A stretch of DNA of 24,508 nucleotides from an uncultured Muribaculaceae bacterium (GTDB lineage Bacteria; Bacteroidota; Bacteroidia; Bacteroidales; Muribaculaceae): positions 1 to 24,508 of the forward strand of contig CAJTJV010000038.1 in the NCBI GenBank assembly GCA_910576775.1, given 5' to 3'. Under the pieces are notes generated by a model. The model ran no database searches. It saw only the letters and a list, made by a program, of their open reading frames with translations, and was not told the DNA's origin. Made by a program: the position numbers and the translations under genes. Positions 7,928-16,306 of this stretch are shown one piece after another; positions within the stretch are counted from its first letter, which is position 1, and each line of letters begins with the position of its first letter.

Positions 7928-7973
7928 TTGTGCCAAATTCGTCTTTTTGTACAATTTTGTTGACTTTTTGTGC
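7928..7973 (+). repeat. Three TTGTRC direct repeats upstream of the exporter promoter
   Basis: TTGTGC (7928-7933), TTGTAC (7947-7952) and TTGTGC (7968-7973) are spaced 19 and 21 bases apart, about two helical turns, with the last two sharing the longer form CTTTTTGTRCA. They end 6 bases before the -33 element at 7980. The placement suits binding sites for a regulator, but the sequence is AT-rich and chance is possible. Confidence 0.35.
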
Positions 7974-7979
7974 ATACCC

Positions 7980-8010
7980 TTGATGCTTACATCGGAAATG
8001 CGTAATTTTG
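7980..8010 (+). promoter_or_regulatory. Bacteroidetes-type promoter of the tolC-hlyD-permease operon
   Basis: TTG (7980-7982), 20 bases and TAATTTTG (8003-8010) match the consensus. The start site would be near 8014-8016, giving a leader of roughly 95 bases before the ATG at 8110. Confidence 0.7.
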
Positions 8011-8109
8011 CTGTTCGGCTAATGAACTTTTAAAGTTGCTGTTTAGTTAATGATTTAGCACTCATTGCAGAACCGGTGGGTCGCTTTAGAATCTTTTCAA
8101 CTGTTTATT

Positions 8110-9612
8110 ATGAATTTTGCTTCACATTTCAGTTTTATGTGCTCTCGGGTTGCAGGAATGTTGCTCGCGACGGTACTCGTCGTTCCAGGATTTGCCGTGG
8201 CACAGGATGAACCGTCGACTGTCCTGCCGGGGCGCACATCTCTGGAGGAATTCCGTCGTATGGCTCTGGAAAGCAACAAGCAGCTTATGATTTCGCGCGA
8301 GCGCATGCGTAAGGCTGATTACCAAAACAAGGAGGCTTTTGCCGCATATCTTCCGGGCATTGATTTCGCCGGCGGCTATGTCTATAATCAGCGCGAGCTT
8401 TCTATATTCGATTCCGACCAGCTTCTGCCTACAAAGTCGTTCGACCTTGCCACGCAGAGCTATCAGTTCAACATCGTCAAGAATCCTGTCACCGGTGAGC
8501 CGATAAAGGGTCCGAATGGACAATATATACCCGAGACTGTGGCGCTGATACCAAAGGAGGCGATGACATACGATATCCATAATGTGTTTTTCGGAGCGAT
8601 AACTCTTACGCAACCTGTTTTCATGGGTGGCAAGATTGTGGCGATGAACAATATTACCAAGGCCGCACAGCGTGCTGCACGGGAGCTTCATATAAGTGAA
8701 GCTGAAAACGTTATTTATGCAGTCGATGCTGCTTACTGGCAGGTTGTATCGCTTAAAGCAAAAGAGAGTCTCGCGAAAAGTTATGTGAATCTGCTCGACA
8801 GTCTCAACCGAAACGTACATCTTATGGTACGCGAAGGGGTGGCTACCCGCAGTGACGTTCTAAGCGTGGAAGTAAAGCTCAATTCCGCGCAGGTCGACCT
8901 CTCAAAGGTTGAGAATGGTCTTGTGCTTTCCCGTATGGCTCTTGCTCAGGTTTGCGGTCTGCCGGTGGATGCTCGGTTTACACTTGCCGATGAAGGTTCG
9001 GACGCACCTGCTGTCGACGGAGTGGCTCCTACGGAGAACTATGATATGGAAAATGTGTTTGCAAATCGTCCGGACCTGCGTGCTCTTGAGGAATCCGTTG
9101 AGGTGGCACGCCAGCAGAAGAAAGTTGCTATGTCGTCGATGTTGCCGTCTCTTGCAATAGTAGGTTCCTATGAATTTTCCAATCCCAATATGTACGACGG
9201 CTTCAAGAAGCAGTTCAAGGGAGCTTTCAGTGTAGGAGCCATGCTCAGGATACCGATATGGCATTGGGGCGGAAACTATAACAAATACCGTGCCGCAAAA
9301 TCCGACGAAATTTCACGGCGTCTTCAGATGGAGAATGCCCGTGAGCTTGTTACGCTTCAGGTGAAGCAGGCCGCTTTCAAGACAAAAGAGGCTTACAAGA
9401 CTTACCATACCGCAATGTCGAATCTTGCAAAGGCCGACGAGAACATGCGCACCGCTACCCTTGCCTATAAGGAAGGAGTTGCCACTGCCGACAATGTGAT
9501 GGAGGCTCAGACAGCATGGCTCAAAGCCCATTCGGAAGAGATTGACGCTGCTATCGACGTACAGATGTGCCGCGTATATCTGAGCAAAGTCCTCGGAACT
9601 TTATATCGTTAA
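8110..9612 (+). CDS. TolC-family outer-membrane efflux channel
   Basis: A 500-residue outer-membrane factor that would form the trimeric exit duct of a tripartite exporter. A signal peptide occupies about the first 32 residues (GMLLATVLVVPGFAVAQ). Two similar halves follow, each starting with the SLEEFRRMALESNKQLMISR-type amphipathic helix and containing long alanine/lysine-rich helices, for example NRPDLRALEESVEVARQQKK and ATLAYKEGVATADNVMEAQT, which are standard TolC/OEP motifs. The reading frame extends upstream to a TTG at 8065, but the ATG at 8110 gives a normal signal peptide and lies behind a sensible leader; ATG 8137 is a further alternative. It is the first gene of a probable six-gene operon, 20 bases ahead of the HlyD-type adaptor. 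Substrate unknown. Confidence 0.9.
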   Translation: MNFASHFSFMCSRVAGMLLATVLVVPGFAVAQDEPSTVLPGRTSLEEFRRMALESNKQLMISRERMRKADYQNKEAFAAYLPGIDFAGGYVYNQRELSIFDSDQLLPTKSFDLATQSYQFNIVKNPVTGEPIKGPNGQYIPETVALIPKEAMTYDIHNVFFGAITLTQPVFMGGKIVAMNNITKAAQRAARELHISEAENVIYAVDAAYWQVVSLKAKESLAKSYVNLLDSLNRNVHLMVREGVATRSDVLSVEVKLNSAQVDLSKVENGLVLSRMALAQVCGLPVDARFTLADEGSDAPAVDGVAPTENYDMENVFANRPDLRALEESVEVARQQKKVAMSSMLPSLAIVGSYEFSNPNMYDGFKKQFKGAFSVGAMLRIPIWHWGGNYNKYRAAKSDEISRRLQMENARELVTLQVKQAAFKTKEAYKTYHTAMSNLAKADENMRTATLAYKEGVATADNVMEAQTAWLKAHSEEIDAAIDVQMCRVYLSKVLGTLYR

Positions 9613-9632
9613 TAATATAATAACAGCATAAA

Positions 9633-10652
9633 ATGCAGACTCAGGATATCAGTAAAGAGAAAAAGGCTAACCGTACGCTGCTTATAACGATGGCAGTGGT
9701 GGTTGTCGCCGTTATTGTGATTGCCATTATAGGCTTTCTGTTCATGAACCGTCCCGACAGCTATATCGAAGGGCAGGTTGAAGGTACAAACATCCGTATT
9801 TCCGGCAAGCTTCCCGGCCGTGTGGTGGAATTCTATGCCCACGAAGGTGATACCGTCCACGCCGGCGATACTCTCGTCCATATCCATTCCTCTGTCGCCG
9901 AGGCTCAGCTCGGTCAGGCCGAGGCCATGCGCCAGGTGGCAGCATCGCAGAATGCCAAAGTCGATGCCGGCACACGTAAACAGATTGTCAATGCCGCCGC
10001 CGACCTGCTCCGCCAGGCAGAGGCCGCTCTCACAATTACCAAGAAGACCTACGACCGCATGGAGCGCCTTTATGGAGAAGGTGTTATTCCCGAACAGAAA
10101 CGCGACGAGGCAAAAGCAGCTTACGATGCCGCTCTTGCAGCTCGCGATGCCGCCAAGAGCCAGCTGTCGCTTGCCAAGGCGGGAGCTCAGCGTGAGGATA
10201 AGGAAGCTGCGGCAGCTCTTGTCGATGCTGCTGCCAGTGGGGTGGCTCAGGTGAATGCTGTCCTTGAGGATAGCTATCTGACTGCGCCTTTCGACGGTAC
10301 CATCGATCAGGTATATCCCGAAGTCGGGGAATTGGTTTCCCTTGGTGCCCCTATCATGAGTCTGCTGAAATCCGATAACCGACATGTTATTTTCAATGTC
10401 CGCGAGGAACTGCTTAACGAGCTGAAGATGGGCAAGGTGATTAAAGTGATGATTCCCGCGTTGGGCAAGAAGGAAATAGACGTTGAAATCTACTATATCC
10501 GCGATATGGGTAGCTATGCGACCTGGCGTTCCACAAAGTCGACAGGCAGCTACGACAGCCGCACTTTTCAGATCAAGGCTCGTCCTACCGAGCCGGTAGA
10601 AGACTTGCGTCCGGGCATGTCGGTCGTTTTTCCTCAGCCCGATGTCGACTGA
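9633..10652 (+). CDS. HlyD/EmrA-type periplasmic adaptor (membrane fusion protein)
   Basis: A 339-residue adaptor that bridges inner-membrane permeases and the TolC channel. One N-terminal membrane anchor is at about 17-38 (MAVVVVAVIVIAIIGFLFMN). A split lipoyl domain is seen as GTNIRISGKLPGRVVEFYAH with GDTVHAGDTLVHI, returning as TAPFDGTIDQVYPEVGELVS. Between the halves lies an alanine-rich helical hairpin (about 85-205) with LYGEGVIPEQKRDEAKAAYD, the tip motif shared by HlyD/YbhG proteins. A beta-barrel domain with VIFNVREELLNELKMGKVIK follows, ending LRPGMSVVF. It lies between the TolC gene and two ABC-2 permeases, which makes it the adaptor of that exporter. Confidence 0.92.
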   Translation: MQTQDISKEKKANRTLLITMAVVVVAVIVIAIIGFLFMNRPDSYIEGQVEGTNIRISGKLPGRVVEFYAHEGDTVHAGDTLVHIHSSVAEAQLGQAEAMRQVAASQNAKVDAGTRKQIVNAAADLLRQAEAALTITKKTYDRMERLYGEGVIPEQKRDEAKAAYDAALAARDAAKSQLSLAKAGAQREDKEAAAALVDAAASGVAQVNAVLEDSYLTAPFDGTIDQVYPEVGELVSLGAPIMSLLKSDNRHVIFNVREELLNELKMGKVIKVMIPALGKKEIDVEIYYIRDMGSYATWRSTKSTGSYDSRTFQIKARPTEPVEDLRPGMSVVFPQPDVD

Positions 10653-10695
10653 TAGTCTATTTTGTTGAATATCGTATATTTTCAATAAAGCACTC

Positions 10696-11862
10696 ATGGC
10701 TTCATTAGGATTCAAAGATGGCATTATACGCGAGATAAAGCGCCTTGGCTCACGTCGGATGTATATATTCGGCATGGTGATGGTACCTTTATTCGTCGCC
10801 GTCTTTTTTATGAGCCTACTCCATGAAGGGCTGCCCGACGAGGTGCCTACGGGCGTTGTCGATATGGATCATTCGGCAATGTCGCGTACGATAACGCGTT
10901 CGCTCAATGCTCTGCAGGTGATTGATATCAGTCAGGATATTGAATCTTACGACGAAGCACTCGTCCAGATCCGAAACGGTTCCATTTTCGGTTTTTTCGT
11001 CATTCCCGAGAATTTTGAGCGGGACGCACTTGCAGGTAACAAGCCGACGCTTGAGTACTACAGCAACATGACTTATTTCGTGCCCGGTACACTGGCATTC
11101 AAAGGTTTCAAGACTGTGGCCGTCGCAACTGCCGGCGGGGTTGTCAAGCAGACCCTGCAGAGCCTTGGTATTCCCGGAGAGCAGATTGCCGGCCTTGTGC
11201 AGCCTGTAGTTATCGACGAGTTCCCGCTCAACAACCCGTGGCTGAGCTACAGCGCATACCTTTGTCCTTCATTCACAATGTGTACTTTTGTGCTGATGAT
11301 TATGCTTATGACGGCATTCTCCATTACAATGGAAATAAAGAACGGTACATCGGTCCAATGGCTTGCTACATCCGGCAACCGCATGTCTGTGGCATTGCTT
11401 TCCAAGCTTTTTCCGCAGACGGTAATCTATAGTGCTGTCGGGTTATTTCTGGTATGGCTTCTTTTCTGCGTCGAGCATGTGCCGATGAACGGTTCTATGG
11501 GATGGATGATATGTGCTACAATTCTTACCGTCATCGCTTCGCAGGCATTCGGTACCATTATAGCATGTATTGTACCCAATCCCCGTCTCTCGCTGACTAT
11601 ATGCGCTCTTTTCGGAATCCTGTCCTTTTCTTTCACCGGTTTTTCGTTCCCGGTGCAGAGCATGTATGGTTTCCTTGGAGTTTTCAGCTGGCTCGCCCCC
11701 ATACGCTATTGGTTCCTTATTTATATAAACGAGGGTCTCAATGGTGTCGATTTATATTATTCACGATATTATTTTGCCGCCCTTCTGGTATTCCCGCTTT
11801 TGGCAATGTTGCTGATGCGCCGTCTTGGAAAAGCGTGTCTTAACCCTGTTTACGTCCCCTGA
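10696..11862 (+). CDS. ABC-2 type permease, first of a pair
   Basis: A 388-residue inner-membrane protein of the ABC2_membrane_3 (YhhJ/DrrB-like) type: one N-terminal membrane helix (about 22-41), a large extracytoplasmic domain with VPTGVVDMDHSAMSRTITRS and GSIFGFFVIPENFERDALAG, then five or so C-terminal helices with FTGFSFPVQSMYGFLGVFSW and LAPIRYWFLIYINEG, signatures of this family. It would form the transmembrane channel of the exporter as a heterodimer with the next gene, whose ATG follows its stop by one base. No ATP-binding subunit is encoded in the operon. ATG 10696 lies 43 bases after hlyD. Confidence 0.88.
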   Translation: MASLGFKDGIIREIKRLGSRRMYIFGMVMVPLFVAVFFMSLLHEGLPDEVPTGVVDMDHSAMSRTITRSLNALQVIDISQDIESYDEALVQIRNGSIFGFFVIPENFERDALAGNKPTLEYYSNMTYFVPGTLAFKGFKTVAVATAGGVVKQTLQSLGIPGEQIAGLVQPVVIDEFPLNNPWLSYSAYLCPSFTMCTFVLMIMLMTAFSITMEIKNGTSVQWLATSGNRMSVALLSKLFPQTVIYSAVGLFLVWLLFCVEHVPMNGSMGWMICATILTVIASQAFGTIIACIVPNPRLSLTICALFGILSFSFTGFSFPVQSMYGFLGVFSWLAPIRYWFLIYINEGLNGVDLYYSRYYFAALLVFPLLAMLLMRRLGKACLNPVYVP

Positions 11863-11863
11863 T

Positions 11864-13057
11864 ATGAATATATTCCGCAAAATAGGCTGTTGGGGGTCCG
11901 ATATGGGACGTGTGTTCCGTAACGAATTCCGTCTGATTCTGAAAGATTTCGGTGTGCTACTGTTTTTCGTTGCGCTCCCGTTGCTCTACCCCGTGGTATA
12001 TACCGCCATTTATAATCCCGAGGTGGTGCGCAAGATACCCGTTGCCGTTGTCGACCATTCGCGTACGGTGGAGTCGCGCGATTTCGTGCGTCGCGCCGGA
12101 GCAACACCGGCCATTGATATATACGCTTATTGTGCCGATCTACCGGAGGCCCGCGACCTTATGGCAAAAGGAGAAATATACGGCATTATAGAGATTCCCG
12201 GCGATTATGCCCGCAATATCGGTACCGCTCAACAGGCACATGTTTCGTTTTTCGGCGAGATGAGTCTTCTGTTGCGATATCGTTCGTTCGTGTCGGCGCT
12301 CACCGACCTCCAGCTCGATATGGCAGGAAGCATTACGGGCGAGAAGATTGCGGCCGGCGGTCTTGAGTCGCTTGCCGGCGGTGGCGCTGCAATGCCTGTG
12401 CAGAGCGAGAGCAATTTCCTCGGCGACACCGAGCAGGGCTTTGCATCCTTTGTAATTCCGGGAATAGTAATCCTGATTTTGCAGCAGAGTATTATTCTGG
12501 GCGTCTGCATGCTTGGAGGCACGTCGCGTGAGCGCCGGCGCCGTAACGGAGGGGTTGATCCGCTACAGGTACAGAATGCCGGTGTTCTTGCTACAGTCTG
12601 GGGCAAGGCTCTTGCGGTCGTTGTATTTTACATCCCTCTCACTATCTACGTGCTTCGTTTCGTGCCTGAGATGTTCAATCTTCCGCATTACGGCAATCCT
12701 GTCTATTATCTGCTGTTCATTTTCCCGCTTCTCCTTTCTTCGGCTTTCCTGGGACAGTCGCTTGTATATTTTATGAAAGAGCGCGAGAGTGGATTCATTC
12801 TGATAGTTTTCACCTCTGTCCTGTTCCTGTTCCTGTCCGGTCTTACCTGGCCCCGATATGCTATGGGGCCGTTGTGGACGTGGATCGGCAACTGTGTTCC
12901 GGCCGTATGGGGTGTGGAAGGTTTTATACGCATCAACAGCAATGCGGCGAGCCTGTCAGAGGCTTCCACGCCGTTTATCGCGATGTGGATACTCGCCGGT
13001 ATTTATATGCTTCTCGGATGTTGGGTCACTGCGAAACTGCGTCTGGGTAAAAATTGA
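11864..13057 (+). CDS. ABC-2 type permease, second of a pair
   Basis: A 397-residue protein of the same ABC2_membrane_3 architecture as its upstream neighbour: N-terminal helix (FGVLLFFVALPLLYPVVYTA), extracytoplasmic domain with KIPVAVVDHSRTVESRDFVR and GEIYGIIEIPGDYARNIG, then a cluster of helices from about residue 205 including GFILIVFTSVLFLFLSGLTW and WGVEGFIRIN. The frame opens earlier at a TTG (11825) inside the preceding gene, but the ATG at 11864, one base after that gene's stop, is the natural start by translational coupling. The two permeases share fold and motif order but are clearly diverged, which suggests a heterodimer. Like its partner it has no nucleotide-binding domain. Confidence 0.88.
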   Translation: MNIFRKIGCWGSDMGRVFRNEFRLILKDFGVLLFFVALPLLYPVVYTAIYNPEVVRKIPVAVVDHSRTVESRDFVRRAGATPAIDIYAYCADLPEARDLMAKGEIYGIIEIPGDYARNIGTAQQAHVSFFGEMSLLLRYRSFVSALTDLQLDMAGSITGEKIAAGGLESLAGGGAAMPVQSESNFLGDTEQGFASFVIPGIVILILQQSIILGVCMLGGTSRERRRRNGGVDPLQVQNAGVLATVWGKALAVVVFYIPLTIYVLRFVPEMFNLPHYGNPVYYLLFIFPLLLSSAFLGQSLVYFMKERESGFILIVFTSVLFLFLSGLTWPRYAMGPLWTWIGNCVPAVWGVEGFIRINSNAASLSEASTPFIAMWILAGIYMLLGCWVTAKLRLGKN

Positions 13058-13068
13058 GATCTCCGCCT

Positions 13069-14574
13069 ATGGCAGGTGTAAAGAGTCTTGCTAAAGATAC
13101 TGCGATTTATGGTCTGAGCTCCATTGTAGGGCGTTTCCTGAACTGGTTGCTCGTGCCATTATATACCATAATGTTCCCGGTAGGGGAGTATGGTGTTGTA
13201 ACCTTTGTATATTCCGTAACGGCGCTTGCTCTGGTGATTCTTACCTATGGAATGGAGACAGGTTTCTTCCGCTTTGCCAATCATGAGCGCTGGGTTGATT
13301 CGAAGCTTGTTTATAGCACCTGTCTGCGCTCTCTGGCGGTGTCTTCGATAGGGTTCTTTGTCCTTGTCGTTCTGTTTGTGGAGCCGGTAACTGTCTGGAT
13401 GCAGTGCGATGGGAATCCGTACTACGTTCTGATGATGGCGGCGTGTGTGGCTATGGATGCCTTCATGGCGATACCCTACAGTTATCTCCGCTATAGCAGA
13501 CGCCCGGTACGTTTCGCAGTCCTGCGACTGATAAATATCGCTGTCAATATTGGTCTGAATCTCTTCTTCATCCTGCTCTGCCCGTGGCTTATGGCGCATG
13601 CTCCGGCAAGTGTGCGATGGTTCTATCGGCCTGAATTCGGTATTGGATATATATTCCTTGCAAATCTTATAGCCTCCTCGGTGAATCTTCTTATGATGAT
13701 TCCCGAGCTGAGGGGTTTCCGCTGGAATTTCAATTCTGCATTGTGGAAGGAAATGCTGCGTTACTCCGCCCCGCTGCTTGTCCTGGGAGTGGCCGGTATA
13801 ATGAACCAGACTATTGACAAGATTTTATACCCGCACCTTGTTACCGATCCTGCCGAAGCTATGTACGGGCTTGGAATTTATGGAGCCAACTATAAAATTG
13901 GAGTGCTCTTGCTTGTGTTCCTCCAGGCTTTCCGCTTTGCCTACGAGCCTTTTATCTTTGCACGCGCCAAAGACCGTCCCGAGGCGAAGAAGCAGTCATA
14001 CCGAGATGCTATGACTTATTTCGTTGCTTTCGCCCTGCTGATTTTCCTCGGAGTGATGTTCTATCTCGATTATATCCGTTATTTCATATCTCCGCGTTAT
14101 TTCTCCGGGCTTAAAGTTGTGCCGCTGATAATGCTCGGCGAGCTGTTCTTCGGGATCTTTTACAATCTGTCGGTGTGGTATAAGCTTACCGACAGAACGC
14201 AGTGGGGAATGTGGTTCAGTATCCTCGGACTTGTTGTTACTGTCTTCCTGAACGTACTGCTTGTACCCTCGATGGGCTATATGGGCTGCGCCGTGGCTGC
14301 AATGACGAGTTACGGGATTATGATGCTTGTGAGCTATTTTGTAGGATTGAAAAAATATCCGATTGGTTATCCTGTCGGTGAGATACTGTTCTATTTTGGC
14401 GTTGCCGCAGTGCTATATGCCGTCGGAGTGTGGCTGCTGCCGATGACGGGGATTTCGGGTCTTGTTTGCGATATCTTGCGCCTGCTGCTGCTGACCCTCT
14501 TCGTGTGGATTTTCATGCGTCGTCGGCATATAACATTTGCAGCACTGACGGCTCCATTGAAGAGGTTTAAATGA
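13069..14574 (+). CDS. Polysaccharide/lipid-linked oligosaccharide flippase (Wzx-like, MVF/PST superfamily)
   Basis: A 501-residue integral membrane protein with about 14 predicted helices. The opening AKDTAIYGLSSIVGRFLNWL and the following PLYTIMFPVGEYGVVTF segment are typical of Bacteroidetes O-antigen/oligosaccharide flippases, as is the later GIMNQTIDKILYPHL helix region. Such proteins move undecaprenyl-linked glycans across the inner membrane. An earlier TTG (13054) overlaps the stop of the permease gene; ATG 13069, 11 bases after that stop, is preferred because MAGVKSLAKDTAIYG is the usual N-terminus. It overlaps the glycosyltransferase by the ATGA sequence at 14571-14574, so the two are translationally coupled and probably act in one glycan pathway. 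The particular glycan is not visible. Confidence 0.85.
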   Translation: MAGVKSLAKDTAIYGLSSIVGRFLNWLLVPLYTIMFPVGEYGVVTFVYSVTALALVILTYGMETGFFRFANHERWVDSKLVYSTCLRSLAVSSIGFFVLVVLFVEPVTVWMQCDGNPYYVLMMAACVAMDAFMAIPYSYLRYSRRPVRFAVLRLINIAVNIGLNLFFILLCPWLMAHAPASVRWFYRPEFGIGYIFLANLIASSVNLLMMIPELRGFRWNFNSALWKEMLRYSAPLLVLGVAGIMNQTIDKILYPHLVTDPAEAMYGLGIYGANYKIGVLLLVFLQAFRFAYEPFIFARAKDRPEAKKQSYRDAMTYFVAFALLIFLGVMFYLDYIRYFISPRYFSGLKVVPLIMLGELFFGIFYNLSVWYKLTDRTQWGMWFSILGLVVTVFLNVLLVPSMGYMGCAVAAMTSYGIMMLVSYFVGLKKYPIGYPVGEILFYFGVAAVLYAVGVWLLPMTGISGLVCDILRLLLLTLFVWIFMRRRHITFAALTAPLKRFK

Positions 14575-15779
14575 AAATCTGCATTATCAATCACAGCGAC
14601 ATGCGGGGAGGCGCTTCCATAGTCTCCAGGCGCCTTGTGCATGCTCTCCGTCGCCTTGGTCATGATGCCACAATGCTTGTGATGTGCAAGGAGTCGGACG
14701 ATCCTTACGTTTTTCAGGCCGCCTCTACGCTACGTGCGAAACTGCCCTTTCTTGCCGAGCATCTCAGACTGTTCGCCGCCTGCGGTTTTTCCAAACGGGA
14801 TATATTCAGTATTTCGATAGCCTCCGACGGATTGCCTTTGAGCCGTCATCCGCTTGTAGGCAATGCCGATGCTGTGATTCTTAACTGGGTGAACCAGGGT
14901 ATGCTCTCGCTTGATGAAATCAGGCGTATTGCATCAGTTAAGAAGGTGGTATGGACCATGCACGACATGTGGAATGTCACTGCCGTTTGCCATCATGCCG
15001 GAGAATGCTCTCAATTCGCTTCTGAACGCGCTTGTGTCGCCTGTCCGAAGATTGTATTCAAATCGCTCGGCAGACGCACGGAAAGGCTTAAAAATGCGCT
15101 TTACGACGATGTGCCTCTTTCTTTCGTGGCCGTAAGTTCATGGCTCGCGGAAAAAGCTGCTGAAAGCACCTTGATGAAGGGTAGGGCAGTGACGGTGATA
15201 CCCAATGCATTCCCTGTAGAAGAATTCCGCTTGAAGCCGGAAACAACACGCGGGGATATATGTCTTCCCGAGGACAAAAAGCTTATTGTCATGGGAGCCG
15301 CGCGCCTCGATGATCCTGTCAAGGGTCTCGACATGGCAATAGAGATATTCAACGGACTGAAACGAGATGACGCCGTCGCGGTTTTCTATGGCAATATAAA
15401 AAATCCCGATGTTTTGTCGGGGTTGAGATTCCCGTATCTTCATTTAGGAACTATCTCTCAGGAGAATGTGCGTGAATTATATGCACATGCTGATGTTGTT
15501 ATCTCCACGTCGCGTTATGAGACGCTTCCCGGTACCCTTATTGAAGGAATGGCGGCCGGGTGCACTCCCGTGGCATTCGATAGCGGAGGACAACGCGACA
15601 TTATTTCAAATGATTCCCTTGGGTATCTCGTACCACCGTATGACATAGATGCTTTTACCGGGAGAATTGCAGAGGCGCTCGACCGGCCAATGAGTCCGCA
15701 TCATCTCCGCAGGCATATCCGGAATATGTTCAACGAAGATGCAATTGCACGATGCTATCTTGAAATTCTGAATTCATAA
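14571..15779 (+). CDS. Family-4 glycosyltransferase (GT-B fold)
   Basis: A 402-residue retaining GT4-type enzyme. The N-terminal Rossmann domain begins MKICIINHSDMRGGASIVSR with the glycine-rich acceptor loop. Residues 129-159 carry WTMHDMWNVTAVCHHAGEC and a following CVACP, a His/Cys cluster (His131, Cys140, His141-142, Cys146, Cys155, Cys158) seen in WcaC-like enzymes and possibly a metal site. The C-terminal domain has GAARLDDPVKGLDMAIE, and an EX7E motif with Glu317 and Glu325 (YETLPGTLIEGMAAGCTPVA) that binds the nucleotide sugar. It overlaps the flippase gene by four bases and is the last gene of the probable operon; donor sugar and acceptor cannot be determined. No clear terminator follows its stop. 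Confidence 0.9.
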   Translation: MKICIINHSDMRGGASIVSRRLVHALRRLGHDATMLVMCKESDDPYVFQAASTLRAKLPFLAEHLRLFAACGFSKRDIFSISIASDGLPLSRHPLVGNADAVILNWVNQGMLSLDEIRRIASVKKVVWTMHDMWNVTAVCHHAGECSQFASERACVACPKIVFKSLGRRTERLKNALYDDVPLSFVAVSSWLAEKAAESTLMKGRAVTVIPNAFPVEEFRLKPETTRGDICLPEDKKLIVMGAARLDDPVKGLDMAIEIFNGLKRDDAVAVFYGNIKNPDVLSGLRFPYLHLGTISQENVRELYAHADVVISTSRYETLPGTLIEGMAAGCTPVAFDSGGQRDIISNDSLGYLVPPYDIDAFTGRIAEALDRPMSPHHLRRHIRNMFNEDAIARCYLEILNS

Positions 15780-15796
15780 TTTATTTTCATAGTTTC

Positions 15797-15830
15797 TTTG
15801 CTGGCTTTTCTGATATTTTTCATAATTTTG
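15797..15830 (+). promoter_or_regulatory. Probable promoter of the DUF805 gene
   Basis: TTTG (15797-15800) and TAATTTTG (15823-15830) resemble the Bacteroidetes consensus, with a spacer of 22 bases, slightly longer than usual. The start codon at 15862 is about 30 bases downstream. Confidence 0.5.
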
Positions 15831-15861
15831 GAGTAGTTATTAACTATTTAAATCTATTATT

Positions 15862-16242
15862 ATGGTTCAACGTCAGGTAACATTCGTGGAAGCCATCACA
15901 ATGGCACTCACTCAGAATTACTGCAATTTCACCGGTCGTGCTTCCCGCGCGGAATACTGGTGGTATTGCCTCTTCAACGTGATACTTAGCACAATTCTTA
16001 CAACAATTTTTGGAAACGGTACCGTAGGTCTGATAGTTTCGGGTATTGTGTCTCTTGCTCTTTTCCTTCCCGGTCTGGGTCTTGCAGTCCGTCGTCTCCA
16101 TGATATAGGAAAATCAGGCTGGTGGCTTTTGTTAGGCATTGTGCCTCTTATAGGTTGGATTATCCTTATTGTGTGGTATGTCAAACCGAGCCAGGAAAGC
16201 ACTAACGAGTACGGTGAGATTCCAAATCTTGTGAATGCTTGA
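15862..16242 (+). CDS. DUF805 small membrane protein
   Basis: A 126-residue protein with the standard DUF805 features: an N-terminal amphipathic segment with NFTGRASRAEYWWYCLFN (22-39) and then three to four membrane helices, with the family motif LAVRRLHDIGKSGWW at about 73-87. It ends in a short polar tail. DUF805 proteins are widespread inner-membrane proteins of unknown function. It has its own candidate promoter and a terminator 13 bases downstream, so it is likely transcribed alone. Confidence 0.9.
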   Translation: MVQRQVTFVEAITMALTQNYCNFTGRASRAEYWWYCLFNVILSTILTTIFGNGTVGLIVSGIVSLALFLPGLGLAVRRLHDIGKSGWWLLLGIVPLIGWIILIVWYVKPSQESTNEYGEIPNLVNA

Positions 16243-16254
16243 ATGAACCTTCAC

Positions 16255-16291
16255 AAAAAAACGCTTGCCCCGTCAGAGCAAGCGTTTTTTT
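16255..16291. terminator. Bidirectional intrinsic terminator between convergent genes
   Basis: Seven As plus CGCTTGC (16255-16268) pair with GCAAGCG plus seven Ts (16278-16291) around a 9-base loop. The A and T runs on either side give a U run on both strands, so the structure can end the DUF805 transcript (plus) and the secreted-protein transcript (minus), whose stop codon is at 16307. Confidence 0.9.
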
Positions 16292-16306
16292 GCGGATTAC
16301 TTTAAA

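Larger units (their letters stand above)
7797..8109. other. Divergent intergenic region with two promoters
   Basis: This 313-base AT-rich gap separates the minus-strand beta-barrel gene from the plus-strand exporter operon. It holds a promoter for each side (7801-7831 minus, 7980-8010 plus) and a set of TTGTRC direct repeats next to the plus promoter. I see no small gene or RNA gene in it. Confidence 0.7.

Noticed and set aside
8065..8109. Upstream TTG start for the TolC-type protein
   Set aside because: It would put 15 extra polar residues before the signal peptide; the ATG at 8110 gives a normal exported protein.
9609..10775. Minus-strand frame of 388 codons opposite the HlyD-type adaptor
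   Set aside because: The plus strand encodes a complete adaptor with anchor, lipoyl halves and hairpin. The antisense frame extends over the intergenic gap and lacks any domain.
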